A stretch of 24,476 nucleotides of DNA from positions 1-24,476 of the forward strand of contig JBIOHJ010000037.1 of the NCBI GenBank assembly GCA_044448905.1. Reading direction: 5' to 3'. Shown piece by piece: positions 14,901-20,825 of this stretch (positions are counted from its first letter, which is position 1; each line of letters opens with the position of its first letter). The DNA comes from JBIOHJ01 sp044448905. Lineage in GTDB: Bacteria > Bacteroidota > Bacteroidia > AKYH767-A > OLB10. The notes under the pieces are model-generated. The model saw only the letters and a list, made by a program, of their open reading frames with translations, was not told the origin of the DNA and searched no databases. The translations under genes were made by a program, and so were the position numbers.

Positions 14901-16967
14901 AATGTAACTTTTACCGCAGCGCCAATTAATGGTGGTGCTGCACCGTTTTACCTTTGGCGGGTAAACGGGGTTAGTGTCGGAACCAATTCCGATACCTATT
15001 CATCCATATCACTAAACAATAGCGATATTGTAACCGTTATATTAACTTCAAATGCCCTGTGCGTTGTACCGGCAAAAGATACTTCAAATGCCATTCCAAT
15101 GACGGTGTGGCCCATTGTTACTCCGGCTGTTACTGTTGTTCCCGTTCCTGCAGGCGCGATTTGTGACGGAACCAATGTAGCCTTTACTGCCAACGTTATA
15201 AATGGAGGACCCGCTCCTTCCTATCAATGGACTTTAAACGGAATAAATGTCGGTGCAAATCAAAATACTTACTCGAATAATTTGCTGCAGGATAACGACA
15301 CCATACAGGTAAGCATTGTATCTAATGAAAATTGCCTGACCACTCCGTCAGCATATTCAAATGTTATTATGACAGTAAATCCATTGCTGACGCCATTGGT
15401 TACCATAACGTCAACTTCTGATACTATTTGTCCGAATGATAATGTAATCTTTACGGCAACTCCTGTTAATGGTGGTGCTGCTCCTGCATATCAATGGACG
15501 GTTAACGGAGTGCCCGCAGGAACCAATAGCAATATATTCTCTGCTTCAGCTTTGCTTAATAATGATAAGGTAAGAGTTTTGCTTACCTCAAATGCCATTT
15601 GCGCAACACCGGTAACTGCGCTTTCAAACGTTAAAACAATTATTGTTAACCCGAACCTTTCTCCTAACATAAATATTACAGCAAATATTAATACGGTGAT
15701 TTGTGACGGAACACCGATGATATATACTTCCGTTATCTCTAATGGGGGAACCGTGCCTCATTATCAATGGAGGATTAACGGGCTTCCGGTTGGAACCGAT
15801 ACTTCGGTTTTCATTTCAACAACCATTGCTGATGGCGACCAGGTAAGCGTTGTACTTACTTCCAGCGCAACTTGTGTATTGCCTCCAACCGATACATCAA
15901 ATATTATTACAACTCTTGTTGACCAGATACTCACTCCTGCCATTACCATTTCGGCTAACCCGCCCGGTACATTTTGCGATGGAGCAATAATTACCTATTC
16001 ATCCGTAATTGCGAACGGGGGCAGCGCGCCTGCATATCAATGGCAGGTAAACGGCAGCAATATTTCTTACACCACGCCTTCATTTACTACCGACCTTATG
16101 CAGGATAACGATACGCTTACCTGCATATTGAATTCAAACTATCATTGCCCTTCGGTAAACCCGGTTACTTCCAACCAGGTAATTATTGACAGGCTGCCAC
16201 CGTTAGTACCCGTAATTACGGGAACCGATGCAATCTGTTATGGAAAGGTTGCCGACATGCTGGTTACTGCTACCGGGGGAAATGGCGGTGCGTATTATTA
16301 TACGTGGGATAATGATTTAAGCAACGATTCGGTTTTTGTTTTATCGCCCCCGGTTACAACCACCTATACGGTTACCGTTAACGATTCCTGCTCCACTCCG
16401 CGTAACGATTCGTTTACTATAACTGTTTATGAGCTGCCTGTTACCGGGTTCGAAATCTCGCCTGCCGAAGCAACCATCTTAAACCCGTTTTTTGATTTTG
16501 TAAATATTACAACCAATGCCTCGCAGTGGGCATGGAATTTTGGCGACACTTCATTCAGCGATTTACAATTCCCGCAGCACACTTACCTGCGCCCGGGGTA
16601 TTTTACCGTGCAGCTGATTGCAACCAGCAGCGATGGATGTGTTGATTCCATCAGCCATGAATTGTTTGTTGAAGAATCCACTACCATATATTTCCCCAAC
16701 ACATTTACCCCGAACGATGATGGCAAAAATGATTTTTTCGGCCCTATCGGTAATGCCATTCCTCCATTTGAAATGACCATTTGGGACCGCACCGGGCAAA
16801 AAGTATTTTATACCGACAAAACCCTGAATCCCTGGAAAGGCGAAATGCAAGCCTCAACTACCAAAGCGCCACAGGGTGTTTATGTTTACGGTGTTACTTT
16901 TAAAGGCGACTATTACGGTACGCTGAAAAAGAAAATTTACCACGGGCAGGTTACTTTAATAAGATAA
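11949..16967 (+). CDS. Giant secreted adhesin with eleven Ig-like repeats and a T9SS type B C-terminus
   Basis: This 1672-residue surface protein has a signal peptide (residues 1-20) and a mature start at THLMGGSLTYEY. That N-terminal beta domain (about 21-300) is characteristic of Bacteroidota gliding-associated adhesins (KIYRYCDATGGG...VERCCRNGNI). A cadherin/HYR-like segment follows (about 305-418). Eleven Ig-like repeats of about 90 residues occupy about 424-1415; most carry a first-half Cys (ICxGTxVTFTA), a central YQWxxNGxxVGTNS and a second Cys near TSNxxC. Then a short linker domain, a PKD domain (about 1502-1575, WAWNFGDTSFS) and the type B sorting domain (about 1578-1672, IYFPNTFTPNDDGKNDFF to HGQVTLIR). 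It probably acts in surface adhesion, possibly carried by the gliding machinery as SprB is; that is inference. Confidence 0.95.
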   Translation: MKKQLLLIFAFILSYSSSWATHLMGGSLTYEYIGPSGGTTQYHVTLKIYRYCDATGGGTATLDPSMMLGVYPQDPANPNADKIWLQTDIMPVTSQQFITPPNPGSNCSFSTTVCVEEGIYEADILLPPSNGGYHLMVERCCRNGNIVNLSNPGGIGMTYYAFIPPDPIINSSPVFSDVPVPFICTGDTITIVNNAVDPDGDVLVYSFETPYIGYSGTTTAVPDPQFDNNPYVFPIPTTLYNAGYSVAQPFGAAGYTFIDSNTGLTSYYLPNQGFFVVAIEIKEYRNGVLIASIRRDLQLIAIPCPPNTPPVLSTANGSGITNYTITEGQTLCFPITFTDANGDSIFFSFTGNIFNGAVVNPPAVLSTPNDDGIVIAQFCWSTDCGQAQAAPYQFVVTALDNGCPPKETNQVYSITVNPTIIPPAPAISIAANPAGPICSGTSVTFTATPTFGGTSPVFQWQLNGVNVGTNSVTYTSSTLNDGDVVTCTLTSNSVCVTTFVANSNPIVITVSPFVAPSVTINAVPAGPVCSGTNVTFTAIPVNPGPTPTYQWQVNGINVGTNSPTYSSSTLTMGNVVSVSLTANVACPSATSNSINMTVNPTLTPSVSITASPAGSICPGASVTFTAVPTNGGSAPSYQWQVNGISVGINSNSFTSTTLNNGDVVQVILTSNYICLSSPTGTSNNIVMAVNAPSNPSVSISANPAGAICAGTNVIFTAVPVLGGTAPSYQWKRNGVNVGTNSSVFSTSALANGDVITVVMTSNSTCVISPTANSNQIVMVVDPIINPAVSIVNNPVFPVCSGTAVTFTATPVNGGTSPSYQWQLNGVNVGVNSPSYTTTLLASGNTVRVILTSNARCVSPTTKTSNTITASITPLVTPAISISANPAGPICDGTSVTFTAVPTNGGATPDYQWQINGANFGTNSNTFTSSTLSNNNQVRVILTSNANCAVPVNATSNVIAMTVNPILTPDVSIAAVPSTPICDGTNVTFTAAPINGGAAPFYLWRVNGVSVGTNSDTYSSISLNNSDIVTVILTSNALCVVPAKDTSNAIPMTVWPIVTPAVTVVPVPAGAICDGTNVAFTANVINGGPAPSYQWTLNGINVGANQNTYSNNLLQDNDTIQVSIVSNENCLTTPSAYSNVIMTVNPLLTPLVTITSTSDTICPNDNVIFTATPVNGGAAPAYQWTVNGVPAGTNSNIFSASALLNNDKVRVLLTSNAICATPVTALSNVKTIIVNPNLSPNINITANINTVICDGTPMIYTSVISNGGTVPHYQWRINGLPVGTDTSVFISTTIADGDQVSVVLTSSATCVLPPTDTSNIITTLVDQILTPAITISANPPGTFCDGAIITYSSVIANGGSAPAYQWQVNGSNISYTTPSFTTDLMQDNDTLTCILNSNYHCPSVNPVTSNQVIIDRLPPLVPVITGTDAICYGKVADMLVTATGGNGGAYYYTWDNDLSNDSVFVLSPPVTTTYTVTVNDSCSTPRNDSFTITVYELPVTGFEISPAEATILNPFFDFVNITTNASQWAWNFGDTSFSDLQFPQHTYLRPGYFTVQLIATSSDGCVDSISHELFVEESTTIYFPNTFTPNDDGKNDFFGPIGNAIPPFEMTIWDRTGQKVFYTDKTLNPWKGEMQASTTKAPQGVYVYGVTFKGDYYGTLKKKIYHGQVTLIR
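13218..16195 (+). repeat. Eleven in-frame ~270-bp repeats encoding Ig-like domains
   Basis: Successive units of about 90 codons begin near APAISIAANPAG, APSVTINAVPAG, TPSVSITASPAG, NPSVSISANPAG and so on, ending with TPAITISANPPG. The protein pattern is strongly conserved, but the DNA of neighbouring units differs at many positions. This is therefore an old, selected domain array rather than a recent tandem duplication. Units 9 and 10 are the most divergent at their starts. Confidence 0.93.
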
Positions 16968-16981
16968 CCTGGTTTTTACTC

Positions 16982-16997
16982 CCTGCCTACCGGCAGG
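16982..16997. repeat. Short palindromic element overlapping the stop codon of the next gene
   Basis: CCTGCC-TACC-GGCAGG forms a perfect 6-bp GC stem with a 4-nt loop between the convergent 1672-residue and T9SS beta-propeller genes. It contains the TAG stop of the latter (16987-16989). A T-rich run (GGTTTTTACT) precedes it on the plus strand, so on the minus strand it is followed only by a short A-rich stretch. It is a possible bidirectional transcript end, or a dispersed palindromic repeat. Confidence 0.55.
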
Positions 16998-18471
16998 CTG
17001 GCTTAACAATCTTCCTGCAAAAAACTTTCTCTTTTGTTTTTACTGAAAGAAAATACATGCCTTGTGAAAGATGACTTAGTTCAATTTTACCTTGCTGGTT
17101 AGAAAGTTTTGTTTGAAAAACTTTTTCGCCTAACAGGTTGGTTATATCTATATCTCCGTTGTTAAAGTTTGAGGTTATTGTTATTTGATTGGTAAAAGGA
17201 TTAGGAAAAATTAAAAACTCTTCTTCATTTGTTACAACTTCGGGTACGCTGACCGGTGGGCATAATGTAATTTCGCTGCCTATAAGTGAGTCACTTAAGG
17301 TGACCAGTACACCCGTGACAGTTACAATACTGTCGGTTACAGGTATTGGAATTATTGTATCCGTAGTTATGCTTGTTACTGTAACTATAGGTACTCCTTC
17401 AAGGCAACCGTTTGTATGCCCAAGCGAATCGGTTTTTATGATTGAAATTCCATCACCAGCCCTGCGGGCTGCCAGCACGTATCCTCCGTCTTCCGTTTGC
17501 CTTACATCTGCTGCCCACATATCCCAATAACCTCCCAGTTCTCTTGCCCATTGCAGGTTGCCTGCACTGTCGGTTTTCACCAGCAGGCAGGTGCGCTCCA
17601 CCCAGCCGCTGTCAATTCCTTCCATATCGCCCAGGGCAATTAAGCCTCCGTCACTGGTTTCTCTCACCCGCCTGAATGCACCGTTAAGCTCAGCGGCATA
17701 ATATTTTTCCCACAAAATATTGCCTGCTGTATCTATTTTGAGCAGCAGCTCGTGTGGGTAACGTCTTACTGCCAGCACAAAATTTCCATCAGAAGTGGTA
17801 GTGATATGATAACAAATTGAACTCGTATTTGGTGTTAAATAATGTTTAGCCCAAAGCGAATTACCAAGCGAATCGGTTTTCATTACGAAAATATCCGAGG
17901 TAGTCGAAGTTGTATCCAGTATGTATTGAGCAGAGCCTGCCATCATATATCCGCCATCAGGTGTTAATGTAATAGAGTTAATGCTTGCGCCTAAAGGCAT
18001 GTCATACAATTTTGACCACTGCACAGTTCCCAGCGAATCAGTTTTTATTAAAAAAGCATAGTAACCCATTATTATAAATCCCTTATCGGGAGTTTGGCGA
18101 ACAATTGTTGAACCAGGTAATGCCGGAAAATTCATTATCCAGTCGATATTATAATTATTATCTATTTTCATTAAATTATCGGATCCTATAAGAATATACC
18201 CATCTGATAATTTACCAATTGAAATGAAAGATACAGCAAACGGACCATTTGAAAATTGTTTATACCATTGAAGCTGTCCTAAACTATCTGTTAATAATAA
18301 TTGCATCGTACTTCCTGTCAGGTATCCCTTATCGGAAGTTTGCACCAGCTCAAAACGCAAATTAATAGGACCCGGAAAACCAGAGAGATAAAGCTTCTGA
18401 AAAGTAATTTGCTGGCAGTATGCCTTGTTAATTAAAATAAAATAAAATAAAATGGCAAATCCCTTTTTCAT
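16987..18471 (-). CDS. Secreted beta-propeller-like protein with T9SS type A sorting domain
   Basis: From the ATG at 18471 the product has 494 residues with a signal peptide, MKKGFAILFYFILINKAYCQ. An ATG at 18540 would give 517 residues, but its extra 23 residues precede the real-looking signal sequence. The body has about eight repeats of 45-55 residues containing TSDGG(Y/F/L)xxxG, a KTDSLG motif and xxWxKxY, typical of delta-60/propeller-like repeats in Bacteroidota secreted proteins. The sorting domain starts IFPNPFTNQITI. The protein ends KIVKPACR, where the last residues come from a palindromic element. A pentanucleotide repeat (18434-18453) lies in the signal-peptide coding sequence. 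Function unknown. Confidence 0.88.
   Translation of the reverse strand: MKKGFAILFYFILINKAYCQQITFQKLYLSGFPGPINLRFELVQTSDKGYLTGSTMQLLLTDSLGQLQWYKQFSNGPFAVSFISIGKLSDGYILIGSDNLMKIDNNYNIDWIMNFPALPGSTIVRQTPDKGFIIMGYYAFLIKTDSLGTVQWSKLYDMPLGASINSITLTPDGGYMMAGSAQYILDTTSTTSDIFVMKTDSLGNSLWAKHYLTPNTSSICYHITTTSDGNFVLAVRRYPHELLLKIDTAGNILWEKYYAAELNGAFRRVRETSDGGLIALGDMEGIDSGWVERTCLLVKTDSAGNLQWARELGGYWDMWAADVRQTEDGGYVLAARRAGDGISIIKTDSLGHTNGCLEGVPIVTVTSITTDTIIPIPVTDSIVTVTGVLVTLSDSLIGSEITLCPPVSVPEVVTNEEEFLIFPNPFTNQITITSNFNNGDIDITNLLGEKVFQTKLSNQQGKIELSHLSQGMYFLSVKTKEKVFCRKIVKPACR
18434..18453. repeat. Pentanucleotide tandem repeat (AAAAT x4) in a signal-peptide coding region
   Basis: Four perfect copies of AAAAT (ATTTT on the coding strand) encode about residues 7-13 (ILFYFIL) of the propeller protein. 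Gain or loss of a copy would shift the reading frame very early. Confidence 0.9.
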
Positions 18472-18589
18472 TCCCATCAAAAGTACAAAAGCCAACAGCG
18501 CAAAAGAGCCTTTGTTATGTTGGTTTTTCAACTTCATCATATGGTTTATTCCTAACAGGCACTCCTTTATATATATATCCGCATGAAAT

Positions 18590-18621
18590 AACCTGACGGG
18601 GGCTGCGCGACCCGTCAGGTT
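18590..18621. terminator. Strong 11-bp hairpin in the gene-free region
   Basis: AACCTGACGGG (18590-18600) pairs perfectly with CCCGTCAGGTT (18611-18621) around the 10-nt loop GGCTGCGCGA. TTAATC follows on the plus strand. It lies 120 bp upstream of the minus-strand propeller gene and just before the 21-bp array. No gene ends here, so it may be a REP-like dispersed hairpin or a transcription barrier; its role as a terminator is uncertain. Confidence 0.5.
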
Positions 18622-18660
18622 TAATCAAAATCCCCTCATTTTCAGTCAATTTTTGCATTT

Positions 18661-18877
18661 CCGCTGTTCCGGAGATCGCTTCCGCTGCTCCGGATATCAT
18701 TTCCGTCATTTAGAAGTATATTTGCGTCATATTAAAGTAGTCTTCCGTCATATAGTAATATAACCACGTCATATGGGAGAACGACCGCGTCATTTAGGAG
18801 TACGACCGCGTCATTTGGAAGTACGACCGCGTCATTTAGGAGTACGACCGCGTCATTTAGAAGATCTCTTCCGTCAC
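18661..18877. repeat. Second intergenic tandem array, exact 21-bp period (10 full units plus a partial)
   Basis: The 415-bp gap 18541-18955 holds a hairpin (18590-18621), this array and a plain 78-bp leader. The motif CGTCAT falls at 18704, 18725, 18746, 18767, 18788, 18809, 18830 and 18851, and CGTCAC at 18872, all exactly 21 bp apart. Two more divergent units begin at 18662 and 18683 (CGCTG). Units 18788-18850 are almost identical (CGTCATTTAGGAGTACGACCG), indicating recent duplication; the others share only the first third. On the minus strand nine units begin ATG ACG (one GTG ACG) and four of those end with TAA. It lies upstream of the 82-residue gene. Confidence 0.9.
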
Positions 18878-18955
18878 CGGAAACGATTTACAATGTAACG
18901 ACAGCGTACTTCCGGGCAGTTTAACAGGAAAAATAACTTAAAACAACATATCACC

Positions 18956-19204
18956 ATGAAAAAACTCACACCTGAAGAAGCGCAACAGATTGATATAAAA
19001 CCTCCCGGCAGGGGTTCGCTTATCCGCACCATGCTGCTTACGATGAAACCGGGCGAATATGTGTTAATCGAAAACAAAGACTGGAAGTGGCGCACCCGTA
19101 CTCCCATGACCTACTGCCGCACACTGGAAAAACGCACAAAGCTGAAGTATGAATGCCATCGCACAGCCGATGCATCGGGCTGGCTGGTAAAGCGCATTGC
19201 ATAA
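18956..19204 (+). CDS. Small basic orphan protein, 82 aa
   Basis: This 82-residue, lysine- and arginine-rich protein has no signal peptide or membrane segment. It reads MKKLTPEEAQQIDIKPPGRG, then a helix-like LIRTMLLTM, then GEYVLIENKDWKWRTRTP, a helix CRTLEKRTKLKYECHRT, and GWLVKRIA. The layout (short helix, GE-x-V strand, basic helix, strand with Lys/Tyr, closing GW-x-V-x-R) recalls small proteins of plasmids and phages that are proposed nucleic-acid binders, but I cannot assign a family. It begins 79 bp after the second 21-bp array and stands alone between that array and gldA. A weak hairpin (19208-19235) follows. Confidence 0.7.
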   Translation: MKKLTPEEAQQIDIKPPGRGSLIRTMLLTMKPGEYVLIENKDWKWRTRTPMTYCRTLEKRTKLKYECHRTADASGWLVKRIA

Positions 19205-19207
19205 AAT

Positions 19208-19240
19208 GAGAGCGTGTTTTTAGAGACACCCTCTTAATTT
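19208..19240 (+). terminator. Possible terminator after the 82-aa gene
   Basis: GAGAGCGTGT (19208-19217) pairs with ACACCCTCTT (19226-19235) at 8 of 10 positions, with an 8-nt loop, and is followed by AATTTTGTT. It is imperfect but well placed, 4 bp after the stop codon. Confidence 0.38.
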
Positions 19241-19284
19241 TGTTAAAATTTTCTTAAAGGATTTTTCATTTTCAAAAAATCACA

Positions 19285-19292
19285 TAAGTTTG
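19285..19292 (+). promoter_or_regulatory. Putative -7 box of the gldA operon
   Basis: TAAGTTTG is a full TAnnTTTG match 65 nt before the gldA ATG and after the possible terminator of the preceding gene. No good TTTG is found 19-21 nt upstream; a TTTC-like sequence is nearby. Confidence 0.45.
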
Positions 19293-19320
19293 CGCCTCCT
19301 AAAAACGGCCGCCTTATTAC

Positions 19321-19355
19321 AATAACCAATAACCAATACTCCATAAGCAATACTC
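19321..19355 (+). repeat. Heptanucleotide repeat in the gldA leader (five units)
   Basis: Units AATAACC, AATAACC, AATACTC, CATAAGC and AATACTC run without gaps and end 2 bp before the gldA ATG. They take the place where a ribosome-binding region would be, and no Shine-Dalgarno sequence is visible. Confidence 0.85.
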
Positions 19356-19357
19356 TG

Positions 19358-20287
19358 ATGGATATACATGTCGAGGAATTAAGCAAGAAGTACGGGGCGC
19401 AAAAGGCGGTTGATGCCATTTCGTTTCATGTAAAGACGGGCGAAGTATTGGGTTTCCTGGGCCCCAATGGTGCGGGCAAAACCACCACCATGAAAATTAT
19501 CACCTGCCTGATGGCACCTAATAAAGGAGATGTGAAAGTGGGCAACTTTTCCATTAAAGAAAATTCCGATGAGATTAAAAAGCTCATTGGCTACCTGCCG
19601 GAAAACAACCCGCTTTACCACGATATGCCCGTGATTGATTACCTTGCTTATACTGCCGCTTTGCAGGGTGTGCAAAAAGGAAAAATAAAAGGGCGCATTG
19701 CCGAAATGGTTCGTCTTTGCGGTTTAGCCGGAGAAAAACATAAGAACATTGGCGAGCTTTCCAAGGGTTACCGCCAGCGTGTGGGGCTTGCGCAAGCCAT
19801 GATTCACGACCCCAAAGTTTTAGTTTTGGATGAGCCCACCAGCGGGCTTGATCCCAACCAGATTGTTGAAATACGCAGGCTGATAAAAGAATTGGGGAAA
19901 GAAAAAACAGTAATTCTAAGCACACACATTCTTCCTGAGGTGGAAGCCACCTGCGACCGCATACTCATTATCAATAAAGGAAAAATTGTTGCCGATGGTA
20001 CGCCAGATACCCTGCGCAAAAAAGCAACCGGCAGGGAATTATTGCGTGTGCGGATTGAAGACGGTGACCGCAATACCATATTTACATCGCTGCAACAGCT
20101 GGAAACCGTTGGCATGGTTGACCCGATGCCTGGCATTCATAATTATTTTGAAGTGCAGAGCAAAAACGAAGTGTCGTCACGCAGGGCAATCTTTGAATTG
20201 TGTGTAAACAATCATTGGGCACTTACCGAAATGGTGCCTATTGAAACCAAATTAGAAGACTTGTTTAGAGACCTTACTTTAAATTAA
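19358..20287 (+). CDS. gldA: Gliding motility ABC transporter ATP-binding protein GldA
   Basis: ATPase subunit of the GldA-GldF-GldG transporter, which in gliding Bacteroidota is linked to motility. In the 309 residues, Walker A is GPNGAGKT (35-42), the signature is LSKGYRQ (134-140, in place of LSGGQ, as usual in this subgroup), Walker B is VLVLDEP with Glu159, the D-loop is SGLD, and the switch His is His190 in STHILPE. A C-terminal segment of about 80 residues after the ATPase core is usual for this subfamily. It is the first gene of a run continuing with gldF and gldG, but a four-helix-bundle gene with repeats separates it from gldF by 538 bp. Confidence 0.94.
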   Translation: MDIHVEELSKKYGAQKAVDAISFHVKTGEVLGFLGPNGAGKTTTMKIITCLMAPNKGDVKVGNFSIKENSDEIKKLIGYLPENNPLYHDMPVIDYLAYTAALQGVQKGKIKGRIAEMVRLCGLAGEKHKNIGELSKGYRQRVGLAQAMIHDPKVLVLDEPTSGLDPNQIVEIRRLIKELGKEKTVILSTHILPEVEATCDRILIINKGKIVADGTPDTLRKKATGRELLRVRIEDGDRNTIFTSLQQLETVGMVDPMPGIHNYFEVQSKNEVSSRRAIFELCVNNHWALTEMVPIETKLEDLFRDLTLN

Positions 20288-20288
20288 G

Positions 20289-20316
20289 TTGGCAATGGAC
20301 AATTGGCAATGGGCAA
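20289..20316 (+). repeat. Outer heptamer-repeat block left of the four-helix-bundle gene
   Basis: Four 7-bp units, TTGGCAA, TGGACAA, TTGGCAA, TGGGCAA, begin 1 bp after the gldA stop. They are the same unit family as the inverted-repeat arms at 20334 and 20777. Confidence 0.88.
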
Positions 20317-20333
20317 AAACTAATCCAATCTAT

Positions 20334-20804
20334 TTGGCAATGGGCAATGGACAGTGGGCAAAAAATAAATTGATAAATAAATGGGAACGTTCAGAGAATT
20401 GACAGCTTACAAAAAGGCATTTCAGTTGGCAATGGAAATATTTAAGATATCTAAAAAATTTCCCGATGAAGAAAAATTCGGACTTACTTCTCAAATCCGA
20501 AGATCAACACGTTCGGTATGTGCAAGCATTGGAGAAGCATACAGAAAAAGATTATACCAGGCTCATTTTATAAGCAAGTCCTCTGATGCAGATATGGAAA
20601 ATACCGAAACACAGGTTTGGCTGGATTTTGCTCTCGCCTGTGAATATATTTCTAAAGAAGCATTTGCTGATTTATTAAACCGGTCAGAAGAAGTTGGGCG
20701 ATTAATAAATCACATGATTGAAAATCCCAAAAATTATTTAAATAAAAAAGATTTGCAAACATCCATTGTTTCCTGATTGCACACTGCCCATTGCCCATTG
20801 CCAA
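20334..20804 (+). mobile_element. Candidate mobile cassette: four-helix-bundle gene within 28-bp inverted repeats
   Basis: Left arm 20334-20361 (TTGGCAATGGGCAATGGACA...) and the reverse complement of right arm 20777-20804 agree at 26 of 28 positions. Each arm is made of 7-bp units (TTGGCAA, TGGGCAA, TGGRCAG, TGKGCAA). The right arm starts at the base after the stop codon of the enclosed gene, and the left arm ends 19 bp before its ATG, so the 471-bp unit holds one gene and almost nothing else. No transposase is present and no target-site duplication could be identified with certainty. Mobility is inferred from the structure and from its position splitting gldA from gldF. Confidence 0.6.
20381..20776 (+). 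CDS. Four-helix-bundle protein (23S rRNA intervening-sequence / S23 family)
   Basis: The 131-residue protein shows the family pattern: an N-terminal F-R-E-L-x-A-Y-K-K-A-F-Q-L helix, FPDEEKFGLTSQIRRSTRSV (residues 28-47), IGEAYRKR, then a helix of the GS-x-E-x-x-x-x-L type (here SKSSDADMENTETQVWLDFA) and a last helix EEVGRLINHMIENP. Homologues form a pentameric four-helix barrel; some are encoded inside 23S rRNA intervening sequences, and Avd of diversity-generating retroelements shares the fold. The molecular role is not settled; nucleic-acid binding has been proposed. No reverse transcriptase or rRNA gene is nearby. The gene lies in the same direction as gldA and gldF and is enclosed by heptamer-based inverted repeats. 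Confidence 0.93.
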   Translation: MGTFRELTAYKKAFQLAMEIFKISKKFPDEEKFGLTSQIRRSTRSVCASIGEAYRKRLYQAHFISKSSDADMENTETQVWLDFALACEYISKEAFADLLNRSEEVGRLINHMIENPKNYLNKKDLQTSIVS

Positions 20805-20825
20805 CTGCCAACCGCCCATTGATAT

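Noticed and set aside
13367..15949. Several open frames of 61-74 codons on the minus strand, spaced regularly within the adhesin gene
   Set aside because: They recur once per Ig-like repeat and mirror its codon pattern; they are antisense shadows of the repeated domain, not genes.
18478..18504. TACTTTTG on the minus strand with an upstream TTTG as promoter of the propeller gene
   Set aside because: The spacer is only 15 bp and transcription would begin practically at the ATG at 18471; kept as a possibility only.
18515..18709. A 64-codon minus-strand frame starting in the 21-bp array and running into the propeller gene start
   Set aside because: It is composed of array units and hairpin sequence and overlaps the start region of the propeller gene; no protein-like features beyond the 7-residue periodicity of the array.
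20334..20804. Diversity-generating retroelement (because of the Avd-like fold)
   Set aside because: No reverse transcriptase, template repeat or variable repeat is present; the gene is an S23-type family member only.
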